Assembly: GCF_000005505.3 (NCBI RefSeq)
Contig: NC_016132.3
Location: forward strand, 11,832,501 to 11,896,500
DNA length: 64,000 bases
Source: Brachypodium distachyon
Lineage: Eukaryota > Streptophyta > Magnoliopsida > Poales > Poaceae
Reading direction: 5' to 3'
The notes under the pieces are model-generated. The model did not search any database, was not told the origin of the DNA, and saw nothing but the letters and a program-made list of their open reading frames with translations. Every line of letters begins with the position of its first letter. Position 1 is the first letter of the stretch. Made by a program: the position numbers and the translations under genes. Below are positions 12,351 to 26,700 of the stretch, piece after piece.

Positions 12351-14712
12351 TCACCGATGAAGGGAAAGCGCGGCGCGGCGCGTGGCATCCTCCGCGGCTC
12401 CGCCGTTCCGCCGTTCGACTCTCTCGCGAGTTCAGGTGCGCCGCTTTCCCCTCCCTCCTCCGAGCTCCGGCCATCGCATCCCGTCTTCTTCGTCTCTGAC
12501 CCGTCCCGTCCCGCATCGTAGCGCGCACAACCCAGGCCAAGCCGCCGCCGCCCTGCAAAACCCCAAATCCTTTTGGTTTTGACCAACAAAAAACCCCAAT
12601 CAACCCCTGGCGCCGCGAACAGGCTAGTTTCGAAAAGCGTCCCCCCCCCCCCCCCCCCCCCCCCTTCTCTCCCCGGTTGTTTCAATAGGTCCCTGTGGAC
12701 TAATGACTAATGTTCTTATTGTGCATGATATCAGGTTTGTCAAAGATAAGTAGGCTTGGGACGAGTCGGGAACAGCGAAAATTTTGAGATTCTGGTAAAT
12801 ATCCGGCGGTAATTGCCAAACGTTTCCCCAAGTTTCCAGTTGTTTGTCTTGGCGATTATGAGGTTCATGCGCTGCGTTTTGTAAGCTGCAGGGGTTGTCA
12901 TGTGTTCTATTCGAGTAAAACGAAAAGAATTTATATTTGTTTTCGTGTATGCATTACCAATACTACTATGTAATTAAGCGTGCGTTGCTACAGCCTACTA
13001 GTACATATTAACATTAATTTCGAGATGGTTTCATATTAAGAAACTCAAGGATATGGTGAATGGACCCCACCACCAATTGGCACCTTTATAGGAGTATAAA
13101 GATAAGCATTATAATGGTGTTTCCCTTCCTTGTTGTTGTTACAAATATTGCATATCATTCTGCATTTCAGCAGGTGTAAACTCTGTAAAGGGAAAACCTA
13201 AAGGGATTAGCTGTTTATGAGGGAAAATTTGCTCTCTTTAGCTAATTATTAAGCCTCAGGCATTAGGTGAAGATAAGACTTAATTGGACCAGTAGATCAT
13301 GATCAATGGGTAATGTTTAAGGGACTGATGTCGACTTAAAAAGTAAGATCAGTCAAAATAATCTGCCTATTTTTACATGATGGTCAATTTATGATCAACT
13401 GTTTGCACATGCTTGCAGTAGTGTAGTCGTAATAGTAGCAGTAGCCAAGTTCCTTTATGACCCAATTGGTCACCTAGCCCCTGCGTTGCAATCTCTGTTC
13501 TGCCTCTGCTTGCTCTGATATCTTGTTCTTAAATGATCCTTTGCTGACCTCCATGTCTTCTAATTATCAGAATCCATGTTAATGATAGATTATATGACAC
13601 ATCTAATGGAAATTAGAATGAGGTAGCCATTGAAGTAATTTGGGATGGACTTTGTGTTAATCTCATATATTTGGCCGCGTATTGAACTTTGGATGTTTCT
13701 AACCTGTATGAATGTAGCTATGCTATGTGGATGTGTTGAACTTTTGATGAACCTTGGTAATTTGTATGTTAATACATCTATGTTTGATTAGTTTCTTGAC
13801 AAATATGCATGCATTGTGCTGCTTATATTATCAGAGCTTGAGCTAAAGTGTTACATCTATTTCTTGATGAGGTTTATTTGTTTGCTAGAGCTAAAATGTG
13901 TTAATTTAATAGTGCTCTATCGCAAAATTGTTTGTGACGCGTACAGTTTTTATAATGCCTAGTGTTTGGTTTCCACTTTCCGTCAAGCAACATCCAGAAG
14001 GAAAGAGAAAGACGATGCTTGAGCGCCAAATTCCAATAATAATTAGGCATATTCGGTTGAAATTAAAAGCTGAGTCAGATGTCAATACAGGAAATGCATA
14101 AAATCACTGTGATCCTGGAACCGTAGTTTCTCTTTCTTACTTAGCACAAGTAATACAGAACAAATTTACTGGCTCGTGTGGGTGTTGCATATTTTACAAA
14201 GACTCTGCACCATGAGTTGTACCATTTATTTCCTTTGTTGCATAACTTGGCCCTACTTCGGGAAGATACAAAAGGAAGATGAATTAATTGGTAAGTGATG
14301 ATGAGTTCTGGATGACGCTGGAACCGATCTAAAATAATTTTGGTCAGTCCCTCCATTCTGCTATATCTGTCCGTAGCCTCAGGAGTCTGTTTTGAAATAT
14401 TTCCAGTCCCTAAGCTTGCTTAAATCCTTTAAAAGATGTTAGGTGGTTGCAGCACGTCCTTTACTAGGGGTTTGCATGTTCAATCTTTAATAACCACTTC
14501 TTAGGTTTATCAATTTCTTTGTCTGTGTGCAATTGTGTGTTGGGGCCTATTACTGAATAGAGACTACCGATGTTACCATTTTTTTGATCCAGTTATTTAG
14601 TGGTTCATACTGATACATGCATTTTATATTTGGCTTGCTTCTGCTTGTCATTGTACTAAAATTTTATGATTTTCTGAGACGACATTTTATTTGTGTAGTT
14701 GAGTTACTGAAT
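12351..14712 (+). promoter_or_regulatory. Probable 5' leader and first intron of the Agenet gene
   Basis: A GC-rich island (12360-12560) with a possible donor after GTTCAG at about 12436 precedes a long AT-rich tract without ORFs and then the first coding exon at 14713. This is the usual arrangement of a 5' UTR intron, but no acceptor can be fixed and the transcription start is unknown. Confidence 0.35.
12641..12664. repeat. Homopolymer of 24 C
   Basis: An uninterrupted run of 24 C on the plus strand inside the presumed leader or first intron of the Agenet gene. Run length may be affected by assembly error. Confidence 0.95.
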
Positions 14713-17700
14713 ATGGATCTAATACTTCCATTTAAAGTTGGAGATGTTATAGAGTCGAGATCCTTCACTGTTGGTTACAGGGGTGCATGGTTCCGTTGCA
14801 AGGTACAACTACTGATCTTTTAAAGTGTGCCGCATTTATGTGCATAAATGCAACTCTTCTTTATTAATAAATCCCAGTGCTAATATTCGTACTTTGGGGG
14901 TTCCTCTGCTGCCTTTTAATTTTCATATTTGTCAAAGAAGAGTGGTTTGAACTTTAAATAAATTTACTCTTAAACGATAGCCTGCTTATCTCATTTTCTG
15001 ATAATCCGACTGATATGTTCCAACTTACTCATATCCTTATAGTTTACATACAACAACAACAATAACAAACAACAACTAAGCCTTTTGTCCCAAGCAAGTG
15101 GGGTAGGCTAGATATGAAACCCAAATAGAAACTAAAGAAAAATGCAAGTAACAAAAGAGCAAAAGAGCAACCTAATGTTTGGGGCTTAAGTGGTTCTATG
15201 GCCCGTTGTCCATTTCGACTAAGTGTAGTCAGTTTCTTGGAGTATCTGTCTGGGACCTTTTGTGGACCGTCCAGCCGTCCAGGGGATTGGACTCTCTTTG
15301 GTCGGAGGGTCTGAGATTTAGCGAGGCACCACCTTGAAGTCTGGAGTATCCGTGTTTCACCCAGAATTTTTTGATTCTCGTCTTGTCCAATCTTTCTACA
15401 TATTCTAGCAGGGGGCCTGTTTTGGGAGACTTGTTTTTCCTTTGTTCCTGCTCCCCTCTATGATTTTTCATACCCAATACGCGTGGCACTTGAACTTGTG
15501 AGGCTCGAAGGAGTGTGTCCATGGAGGCCTCCATACCATAATGAGATGGGCTTCTTACTAAATCATGTCAATTTTACTTTCAGATAAGCGATATGTCTAT
15601 AAGATATGGTCATATGGAGTGTCAGTTGGAGTATATGGACTACCCAGGCGAAAGTAAGTAACAGTTTACTTCTTGTTCTGCTATGCATTTCCTTTTTCAT
15701 TTTGGAGTATTATTTCTCTGACACAATCTTCTGAAAAGAATATACTGCTTATGACTGCGTTTCCTAAGATAATTTATCGGTTAATCTAACTGGGGAATGT
15801 GCCCACGCTTGACTTGCTGTGCCGCGGATGCTAGTGTTGCTGTGCCTATAGGGAGCCGAAGCATGCATGCGCACGTATTAATTACTAGTTTTGATTTTTT
15901 AAAATGATTTATCTCCTAAACCGTTAGTTCGATTAAAATCCGTTTTCACGGTTGAGTTCATCTCGGCGAGGGCTTCAAAACAAGACCACATTTTACTATG
16001 CTTTCACGATATTTTTTCGACACCACAAGTTAGCAGATTAATCTATCATGTTTACCATGTTAGTTGTGAATGGTTACCATATTAATAGTCGGTCCATTAA
16101 TAATACGACTACCAAGAAAGTGTATTTACACATTGCAATGTTATGTAAGATCAGAGAGTGAGTATTGAAGCGTTTCAACAAAGTATGAGATGCATCGGAT
16201 CATACAAGTAAAATGCATTCGTGTATTTACATAGGTGCGCGTTGATGCACAACAAACTGGTAACCAAGTGATGTTAACCTGGTAAACATGTGACTACAGC
16301 CTGATAAACAAGTGACTATAAACTGGTAACCATGTGGTTCATAATCCGGTAAACAAGTGATAATAACCTCGTAAATTTTGAAGGGAAAAAGAAGTCGTCA
16401 AAACATATCAACATGGGATCTAGTTTGTACATCTCGGCACGATTAAGGTAATGGTGAAAACTGTTCGTCAACCGGGTGCACGGTTTATGAGATAAAAGAT
16501 TTTTCAAAAACCAAATAGAAGGAATAACGTGAATTGGTGACCTGCATGCAGTGCCGCATACTAAGACTACTTTGGGCACGTGCGCCCAGTAGTTCAACCC
16601 TTAAATGATACTAAAATGTTGAACTAACGTTTGATCTGGAATATCAAGTTCTCTACTTTTTTTAGCTGTGGGCCACTTGAAAATATTATGATGGAACTTT
16701 GTGCACCACATAAAGATATGACAGCGGACAAACACCATTACTTGGTCCTCAACAGCCAATCCTATAGTTGAGACTCTTGAGTTGACTATGTACTTCGGGG
16801 CTGTTTGGTACAGCTCCACTTGACAGCTTCACCACTGAAGTAGGTGAAGTTGTCCCAAACGCTCTAAACTCCACATGCTAGGTGAAGTGGAGCAGTATAC
16901 CCTTTTAGTTCATTTTAGTGGAGTCAGGAAAGAGGTGCCTCACCTACTCTCCTTCACCTAAACTTGGAGTGCCATTAGTGATTTCCTTATCTTCCAGCCC
17001 AGGCCCGACGCCTCCTCGTCTCCCTCTCATCCCCATCGACAGAAGCTCCATGGCGACTCATCTCCAACCCTAGCTGACCCGTCCGCGCGCATCCCCGGCG
17101 CTCCCGTCGGGATCCATCTCCGGCGAGCCGTCCTCGTTCTCCGGTGATCCCGCCCCAGTTCTCCCGCTAGCCCACCCTCGGTCGCCCTCGAGCCCGCCCT
17201 CGCTTGCCCGCCCTCGGCCGCGCGCCTCTCCTGCGGTCCCGTCGGGAACCATAGTTGTCTTTGATGTATGTACACGCGGGAAGCACACAAAAAGAAGTAC
17301 GTACATGCAAAAAATCGATCAGCTAGCAGCTGTATTCATCGGCCAGATTCATCGGTTCGTAAAATATTGCGGTCACAGCACCAACAGACCAAGCAATCTC
17401 ATACAGGATCGATCCATAGTGAAAAGAAATGATAAAAATAACAGCAAACAAGGGAACTTGTAATCTGGAGCTGGTTTGTGTGCCAAACAAATTTTTAGGT
17501 GAAGTGGAGCTGAGGTGGAGTGGAGTTTAGAGGTGGGGTGGAGTTTAAGTGAAGTGAAGGCCTCCCAAACAGGTCCTTCATGACATATAATTTGTAGCTT
17601 AACTCACCTTCAACTACCTACATACATATTTTGGAGCTTATGTAGTTAGCTCAGGTGGATTTTTCGTCACTGCAACCATTTTTCTTAGCTTACATTCGTC

Positions 17701-20700
17701 AACCAGGCTACATTTCTCACTCGCCCTTGTTGGGCTCGAACCAGCTAATATCTGGGTTTCACAGATGAACCGGACCTGAATTTTGTAGTATATGTAAGCT
17801 ACAAGTTGATCCATGGTCTGCCCGCTACCTAGCATTTCAAATGAGATCCAGCAAACCCATCCTGCAGTAGCCTGGACAGCCTCCCTATTGGGCTGGGTAA
17901 CCAATACTCAGATAATTGAGACAGCAATTTAAACCCCTTAAGCAATTGCCCAAATTGTTGAAACAAGTACAGAACATAATGAAAGCCACGAGAAATAAAG
18001 TTCTGTACTGCCTGGAACTGAAACATAATGAAAAGGCAAGACTGCAAGACCCAGTCAAGATAACACGACTGCTGTGTTTTGATTCCAGCAGCTACTGCAG
18101 TACCGTGCAAGCTGGAAATTTATCCTATGAGTTTGAGAGGTGGACTTTACAGCACTTGAGTTCTTCTCTTAGAAAATATTTTAGGTTGGAAGAGTAAATC
18201 GTCATACATGGGTACTTTGATGAGTCCTTACTATCTTCTGTCTATGTTGTACTCCCTCCGTTCCATAATTCTTGTCGAAATTTTACATGTATCTAGACAC
18301 TTTTTAGGAATAGATACATCCATTTTCGGGCAAATTTGAGACAAGAATTATGGAACGGAGGGAGTGCATTGTATCAGTTGCAAATTCATGCAATCAGAGT
18401 TGACTTGACCAAACCTGGTCCTGATATACATGGGATAAGGACACGTTTTAGTTTTGGTTTTGGGGAGGGAGGGATAAACCTTTTCAGTTCTTGCTTGCCG
18501 TCGACATAACCTAGTACCTTATATTGGGAGAGACCAGCCCTAACAATCCAAACTAAGCATAGACATGTAATGTAACTCAACTAATCATGTCATCTGATTG
18601 ACTTGAACTTAAGAAACTAACTTTATCTCCAATCCAATGTCTAAGCTAAATCTGATTCGGCCCCAACTCCTGTTACTGCACATGTGATGCATCTTGGAGG
18701 GGTAGTATCTGTGAACTTATGAAACTTAGGATGGATACAAATTAAATGTCAGAAATTTGTGGGTTTTGTGATTCATTACCTACTGTAAAGCTGTGTCAAC
18801 CGAGCTGTAAGCAGCAGAAAACCCATCTGAGACTGTCAACACTAATTTCGTATATGTCTAACTGATTGCTTTCATCTGCTGACAGAAAAGAGCTGGACTA
18901 GACTCTATAAAATTCTTCCAAAATGCCGTAATCATAAAGCAGGCCAGAGTAGGGCGATCATGGTACGACCTCCTTTTCCTCAGTGGTATTGTGAGACTCA
19001 TATTCCTGAGCACTGCCAGAAAGCTGATGTTGTAGCAATTGTAAGCGGTCTGTGGAAAGTAGGCGACTTGGTTGATTGGTGGTACACTGGTTGTTTCTGG
19101 ACTGGGAAAATAACTGAGTTACTTGGTGATGACAAATTTAAGGTAAGCATTTAGTGTGGTTAATTGCGATTGCTTGCTCATCCATTGTCTTCTAAACTCA
19201 TGTCTTACTATATTTTTGTTCCAAAGGTTAGCAATTTAGCATCAGGTTCCTATATTCACTTTTTTATTAGTCTAAATTACTTTTACCTAGCATCTTACTC
19301 AATAACTCTTTTTCCCATGTATGGAAATGGAAGTCGCGTGGGGATGGTAGGAATATGAATGAACATTCTTGTTTTCTTTTCATATAATGATTGAATGTTA
19401 AAGTTATTATGCTTATTATACATTCAAACAATCATTTAGTGCATACATTACATATGATGATTTCAACTTGTGTTTGGTATATTTGAACAAAGATTGTACT
19501 AGATATTGAGTTTTTAGTATCTATGCATTGTGATAATGTGAATCTAAGAAAAGCCGAAACATTTGACTTTTCACAATGTAATGATTCTTGAGCTAAAGTT
19601 ACGAACACTTTCCCTTATCTAGCTGTTGGCATGGCTTAATATATAACGCAAATGAAAAATATCCCTAGTTTCTCCTATCTCTTCCCTCTATCAAACCCTA
19701 GCCGCACCACCCTCCAAATCCTAACCTCACCGTTCTAATCATGGATCACGCACCCAGATCTGTGGCTTACTGCTAGTGTTGCGAAGATCCTCCTCGTGCA
19801 AGACGTCTCTCATCCATCGGCATGCCCTCTCATCCAAAATATACCTGCCGTAGTCCGGTGGTGCCCATAGCATGGAGGGGTGTAAACCCCGCGTTGGCAC
19901 TCAATGCACACACAACTCACCACCTTAGGTGGTCGAGCCTCCCTGCCACCACCAAGGGAGCTGGCATAATACAAGGATTCAATTGATGGCACATGGCAGG
20001 CCGGTGGCCACCATCGATAGCAACAGGAGGGAAAGAGGTTTGGCCTAGGCGACTGGTTGAAGCCGTCGTCACGACTATTGGAACATGTGATGTGACTTGT
20101 GCTAGTTGCACGATCGCTGGACATCTTCCAAGTTTGTGAGTTCTCGGTATCAAAAATCTCGGCGCCGGAGATGATGTTGGTGTTGCGTACTCCCTTTGTT
20201 CCCAATTAATTGGCGCTGGCAATTTCGCAAAGAAAACCCTGTTAATTACCGAAATCAACCTGCAGTACATATCTTCAATTGAACGTGGACTGCACGTTGA
20301 TTCCGAAAAAGAACAAGGGGTTTTTCGCAAAAATTCCGATAGAACATGGACTGCAGGTTTATTTTGGAAATTAACAGGGTTTTTTTGCAAAATTGCCGGC
20401 GCCAATTAATTGAGAACAGAGGGAGTATTATGGTTTTAGGGGGAGATGGTTTGCACTAAAACCACAACAAGTATTTAGGAACGGAGGGAGTACATTGGTG
20501 GGGCCGAGTCGGGGGAGGCCAAAGTCGACAGTTAACGGCCCGAAGCGGTCGAAGGCGGTGACTGCTAGAAGACCAGCTCCTCCACCACCTCAGCCATCCG
20601 GAGGGCCCATTTCGAGCAAGATTGTTGAAATCGAAATCTATTGTTGAAATCGATTTGCAAATGCCTAAATTTACGGCGTCGGGCGGAACAGATTCCATAA

Positions 20701-23700
20701 ACCTGTCCCGTACCATAATATGGTTTTGAGTTATACCACGCATTTTAAGGGCTGATTTTTATGGGATTTGCTGGAGATGCTCAATCGATGGTTTTACTTC
20801 ACCACTTTCTTAACAAATGCCTAAAAGATGATATTTTTCTTTCTTTTTAAATTGATCTCTTTCCTAACTAAATATCTGTTTCTGAGCGCACACCAACATT
20901 GCATCCCTTGACCATGACCATCTACTTGGTACTTTTCTATAGATAGTTTGCCCTGAGGTACCAATGGGCGAGGGTGGATGCTATGATGTCGATGATATGG
21001 ACTTGAGGCCAGCGCTCGATTGGTCCCTCGAAAATGGTTGGAGCACTCCTCTTTCACAGGTAACCATATAGTATTTATTGCTTGATGAAAATTTATTATT
21101 TCACCCGGTGACCTGAAGTTGGCCATGAAGCATGAATTTTCAAATATCATCTTTTTTTTTACTAATGTACATGTTGTCCTTCGTGTGAAATTTGTGTCAA
21201 AGAACAATTTTATGGGTTAAAAGAAATGCTATTTTGGGTAGCTAAATTTGTTTTTTGTTAAGGGTACATGTTACGATGAAATTTGAACACACTCTGAATA
21301 AGTAACATGTACATTTGTAAAAATATCTAGAACTTTTTTTTTTGACACATTTAACTCTTATTTGCTTATTTGCTGGTCACGTCGGGAGCATGTACTCTCT
21401 GGAGCCATTTCACTACGTTGTCTCACCCTACGTAACATTAGTTCTATAGACAATTTTTAATCTGTTAGAGAAGGCATTTCAAAGAACCGCCTTTTTTCTA
21501 ATAAGGGTTGGCATACTAGAATGTTAAAAATCCTATGCAACTAACATGATTCTATAGCACGGCAAGCCTCCAATATTGAATGAGCCGATGATTGCTAAAT
21601 TTGTTAATATACCTTTGCAATATAATGTGGAATATAATTTAGGGATGTCATGTAGGGATTTCAAGATCCAAGAGAATTCCTATAATTACCCACTATTTTG
21701 TGAGGTGGCGTTCTAATCAGCCACCACCTTGGTGTGACATGATGTCGCGCCTTGTTAATTAGGATGAAAAGAGGTTGCTAAATCAATCTACAGTCTAAAC
21801 CATGGAAATAATGCATGTGTGGTAAATAGTGGAAAAATAAACCAGGTGATTGTTGATTCTCTCTATCAAATACTCTAAAACAACGACAAGAATTTAGAAA
21901 CGGAGGGAGTAACAAATAGCGGGTAAGAAGTGAAAATTACTCTAATAGTAAATGAAAGATCGGTATGGTCGACTAGAAGGGGGGGGGGGTGAATAGGCGA
22001 CTAACAAATTTTACTTTTTCTTTTTCTTTTCTTGAAAGATACCAACACTTAATTCTAGGGTTTACTAAATTCTCTAAAGTGAATGGAACCCTAGTATGAA
22101 GTGCAATAGCCGAAGCAACAATAGATAGCAAGAATGTAAAGGGTGAAAATGACGCCACACGAGACGAAGATTTTCACCGGAGTTCCACCGATTGGGGTAG
22201 GTGTACGTTTCCGTTTGGAGGAGTGCTCTACCACAAAGATAGAGGCGCCACAAAGGCCCACTCTATTCTCCTCTCACAACACCACAAAGGTGAGGTGAGC
22301 TCCACTAGTGGCTTCCTTGGGGGCGAAGTCCAAACCCTTACAAACTTGATCGGGGCTAGCTCCACAACTCAATTGGAGGCTCCTGGGATGATTGGGCACT
22401 TAGAATTGAACTCTGAAGTTTGGTTTCTTCTCTCACCTTTTTGGGTAGGCTTTTTAGTGGGTGCAATTTTGTCTAGATCTGGACGTGAAATTGATTCACC
22501 CGTTTACCTTCCCTTGTGGATTCCCTCTTAATAGTACGGATGTCCTACGACTCAAATCAACCGAAAAAGCCGCTAAACACTGCTACGCTTCTTTCCTTCT
22601 TGAGGGTCCACACAACGTCTCGTGCCAAGTTCTTTATAAAATCTGAAATGCTTAGCACATGATTAGATACACAACATGTTATCATCACCATCGAAACCAC
22701 TTAGGAGAGAAATGCCCTTTCAGTAAATAGTCTCTTTGACCCTGCAAGGTTTGGAGCCCGGGCATCATAATTCCTTGAGGTTTAATGCCTGGCAGGTTGG
22801 TACCAAGCCCCTAAGGTGGTTTTGGTGGGTGGTATTGCACAAGTGCCATGTGATGTGGATTAGTTGCCAACATGGGCTAAATGTCAGCTACCGTTGACAA
22901 CATCTCAGCATACCATCTCAGTCTACCGTATGATGTGATATTTGTTGGAGATAGATGCAACGATGTACAAAATTTCTAACCTTATGGCATGATATGACAA
23001 TTTATCCGTAGCTAATGTATTGTACCTTTGTACGGTCACATCTTACATCTAAAGTCTCTTACTCCCTTTCATGCCCCCAGCCCCACCCCTACCCCGTGTG
23101 TATGTCAAGAATCTTTTCATGGGAGAGAGCTCACATGAGAAATGGGTGAGTCCTGACACATTTTCAATTATGACTCATCTCTTCTCACATGTTTTGGGCA
23201 AGTAACCTTGGGACCATAACGATCATATGTTGTACCTATTGGTACCAAAGCGAGTACATGAGTGTCCTTGGTATTGAGATCAGAACATGCTACTCAAAAG
23301 TTGCTTAGTAAAACACATTAAGGTAACATGTCTTCCGTGCTGATGTGAGTACCCGTTGTTAATGGCAATGAAGATTTGAATTCTACAAAATTAGGATGGT
23401 ACCGTGATTATACTCTCTTTAACTGTACTAAGTGAGTGTTGAGAATCTTGTACTACCCTCATGTATTTTTACTAGGGAATTCTTTTGATGATGCACCTGG
23501 TTTATTCTCCTTGTACCTCGATGTACTCGTTTCGGTGCCGATGGGTACACCATTTATATCACTCAGGACATGTTGAAATATTAGAGAAGATAAAGTTAAA
23601 AAAAAAACAATGTTTGACAAAAAGGTGGTGAAAGGAGTAGAGAAAAAAAGTGAGGTTGTCAAGTCATCGTATCAAAATAATGGAGAGAGAGAGAGAGAGC

Positions 23701-26700
23701 AATGTCCCAAGCAAGTTGGCGTAAGCTAGATATGAAACCCAAACAATAAAATTGCGGAGAATAAAAATAAACACAAAAACAAAGAAATAATCAAGGTTCG
23801 GGTGCATGGATTGCGGATTTCCATGGGTCCCTATCGAAAGCCAGATCTCTGGATACATTCCAGTCTTTTAGGTCCATTCTAACTGCCTCCACCCATGTTA
23901 ACTTAGGTCGCCCTCTACCCCTCTTTGCATTGTCAAATGCCCTTTAAAATCCCACTATTAACTAGTGCTTCTGGTGGCTTCCATTGGACATGCCCAAACC
24001 ACCTAAGTCCGTGTTGTTAAGTTTCTCTTCAATTGGTGTCACCCCTACCCTATCACGAATCACCCCATTTCTGATTCGGTCTGTTCTTGTGTGGCCACAC
24101 ATCCACCTTAGCATACGCATCTCTGCAACACTCATTTGTTGGATGTGTTGTCTTTTAGTGGGCCAACATTCTGCTCCATAGAGCATGGCAGGTCTGACGG
24201 CGGTCCTATAGTACTTACCTTTTAGCTTTTGTGGGACCTTGTCACAAAGGATTCCAGACGCTTGCCGCCACTTCATCCACCCTGTCTTGATCCTGTGGCT
24301 AACATCCTCATCGATACCCCCATTGCTTTGCAGCATTGAACCCAAGTATCGAAAGGTGTCCCTCTTAGGCACTATTTGCCCTCCTAGACTAACCTCTCCA
24401 TCACAACTAGAGCCGCTAAAGTCATACCACATATATTCGGTCTTAGTCCTACTGAGGTTAAACCCTCCAAAGTTTGTATCCACAACAGCAGATTACTACT
24501 GACGCCCACCCTACTCTCATCTACTAGAACCCCATCATCAACAAAGAGCATACACCAAGGAATATGTCCTTGTATATCCTTAGTGACTTTGTCTATCACC
24601 AAGTAAAAAATGTAAGGGCTCAAGGCTGACTCTTGATGTAGTCCTATCGTAATTGGAAATGGATAGTCTCACCACTTCCTGCGCGAACACTTGTCACAAC
24701 ATTAGAGTACATATCCTTGATGAGAGAAATGTAATTCGTTGGGACTTTGTGTTTCTCAATGCCCACCACATGACCGTCCTTGGTATACTGGCATAAGCCT
24801 TCTCCGAGTCAATGAAAACGATGTGTAGGTCCTTCTTCTACTCTCCGTATCTCTCCATAAGCTGGCGAAGCAAGAAAATTGCCTCCGTAGTCGATCTCCC
24901 GAGCATAAAACCAAATTGGTTTTAAGTGACATTAGTCACTCTCCTTAAGTGATGCTCAATCACTCTCTCCCAAAGCTTCATAGTATGGCTAATAAGCTTA
25001 ATACCTTTGTAATTACTACAGCTTTGGATATCTTCTTTATTCTTGAAGATAGGTACTAATATGCTTTTCCTCCACTCATTATGCATCTTGTTTGACCGAA
25101 ATATGTAGTAGAGAAGAGAGAGAGAGTTTAACAAAATTCAAGAAGTGGTTAGGTTGTCAAGTCATAAAAGTACACTAGGTGAGAGTGTAGTAAAGAGAGA
25201 AGAGAAAGTTTTTTTTTTGAAAAATTTTGAAAGAGGAGAAATAATGGTTAGGGTGTCACATCACAAAAGCAAAAAAAAGTACTCTAATCCATTGTTTTAA
25301 GTGATTAAATCGAAAGTGATTTGAGTGGATGTTGAAGTTAGATCAGACGGCCATGACGATAGGTTTAGATAGCATCGACGTTACCACCTCAGCTTATGCC
25401 AACATGGACTGTCATATCAAACTGGATCCACATATCATTGAAATAGAAGTGTTCACTCCTCTTTCTCAAAGAACAAGGTTTACTCGTATCTCATTCCACA
25501 ACTCACAGCGGTGCCTCCTTCTCTTCTCTCTTTCTACTAGTCTTTCTCTTTACCACCGGCTCGTGCTCATCCTCTTCATCAGATATTCAGATGTGCACGG
25601 CGGGCTCCTCCTCAACGAGCTTTTAGGGCAGGTGTGTGCCTATAGGGTGGTGTGCCACACATTCTTATCCGTTGTGGAAGTGTCCACACCCTGGAGGCTA
25701 GGAGCTACTCCCTCCATCCTCCTTTAGGAGGCGCCTTAGATTTTACACAGGCACCAAGGCAGTCTTAGGTGACTGTATTTTGGACGAAAATACCCCTAGC
25801 TTGCACTGCTGCCTGTGTTATGTAGATGTGCTTCAGCACTGTGTGCAAATGAAAAAGAAGCAAGTGATTAGTAGTGTGCATGATGGGAAGTGTGAACACT
25901 GCCTGGGAAACAAAGGAGCTGTCTCGGGAAGCCAACGGACCTGATTTAATTAGTCTGCATGCATGCGTACGGTGGCAGAACGGGGAAAGAAAACAGGGGC
26001 ATTCGAGGCACCGTACAGCTGAAAAAGGTTGTGCGCCTATTAAACCTGGACAACGCCATACAAATAAAACGTCCCTTAAAAGTTTTCTGAGTTCACAGTG
26101 CCGCATGGAAGGTAACGAAGCATCAATTGTAGGTATTAGCAGATGGATTCGAGAAATTTTAGAGTTTGGGTCTCACTGGAGTTGGGGACAATGTGGAGTG
26201 CAGAAAATCAGGTGGACTTACTCCCCGAGATCGAGCAAAACTCGCTGACATGTTGGATCAACAAAGAAAGGAAGAAAGCAGCACATCTTCGGCCACGTCA
26301 CCCTCCACGGTGCAAGAGCGCCATCAGAACCATCGCAGGGGGGTATTTAAGCGGTACTGCGGCATTCAGTTCAGTAGCTAAACTGGTGGATGTGCCCTGG
26401 TTAAAATCTCAGGGTCAAGGAAATTCGAAAACTGCTTTTTCATAAGGATCCAAAAAGGAGAAAGCTGTAGGTTCACCTAACAATGATCATGATCTAGGCA
26501 TGCAAAAATCTTAAAAGTTTATGATCACGATCCATACTACGTGAAAATCTAGGCATGGACAAATCTTAATGGATTGAAATAGGGAGCGAACATCCGCTCT
26601 CTAGCCTTCCGGCGCGACAGGGTAAAGTTGCCATCCTCTCAGAACTAAAGTTGTCACCCTCATAGCCTAAAGTTGCCACCCCCACGGAACTAAATGTTTG

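Noticed and set aside
26166..26381. Open frame in Agenet intron 4 (LTPRDRAKLADMLDQQRKEE)
   Set aside because: Protein-like in places, but there is no acceptor or donor in phase and no family match that I can name. Including it would break the otherwise exact exon phases.
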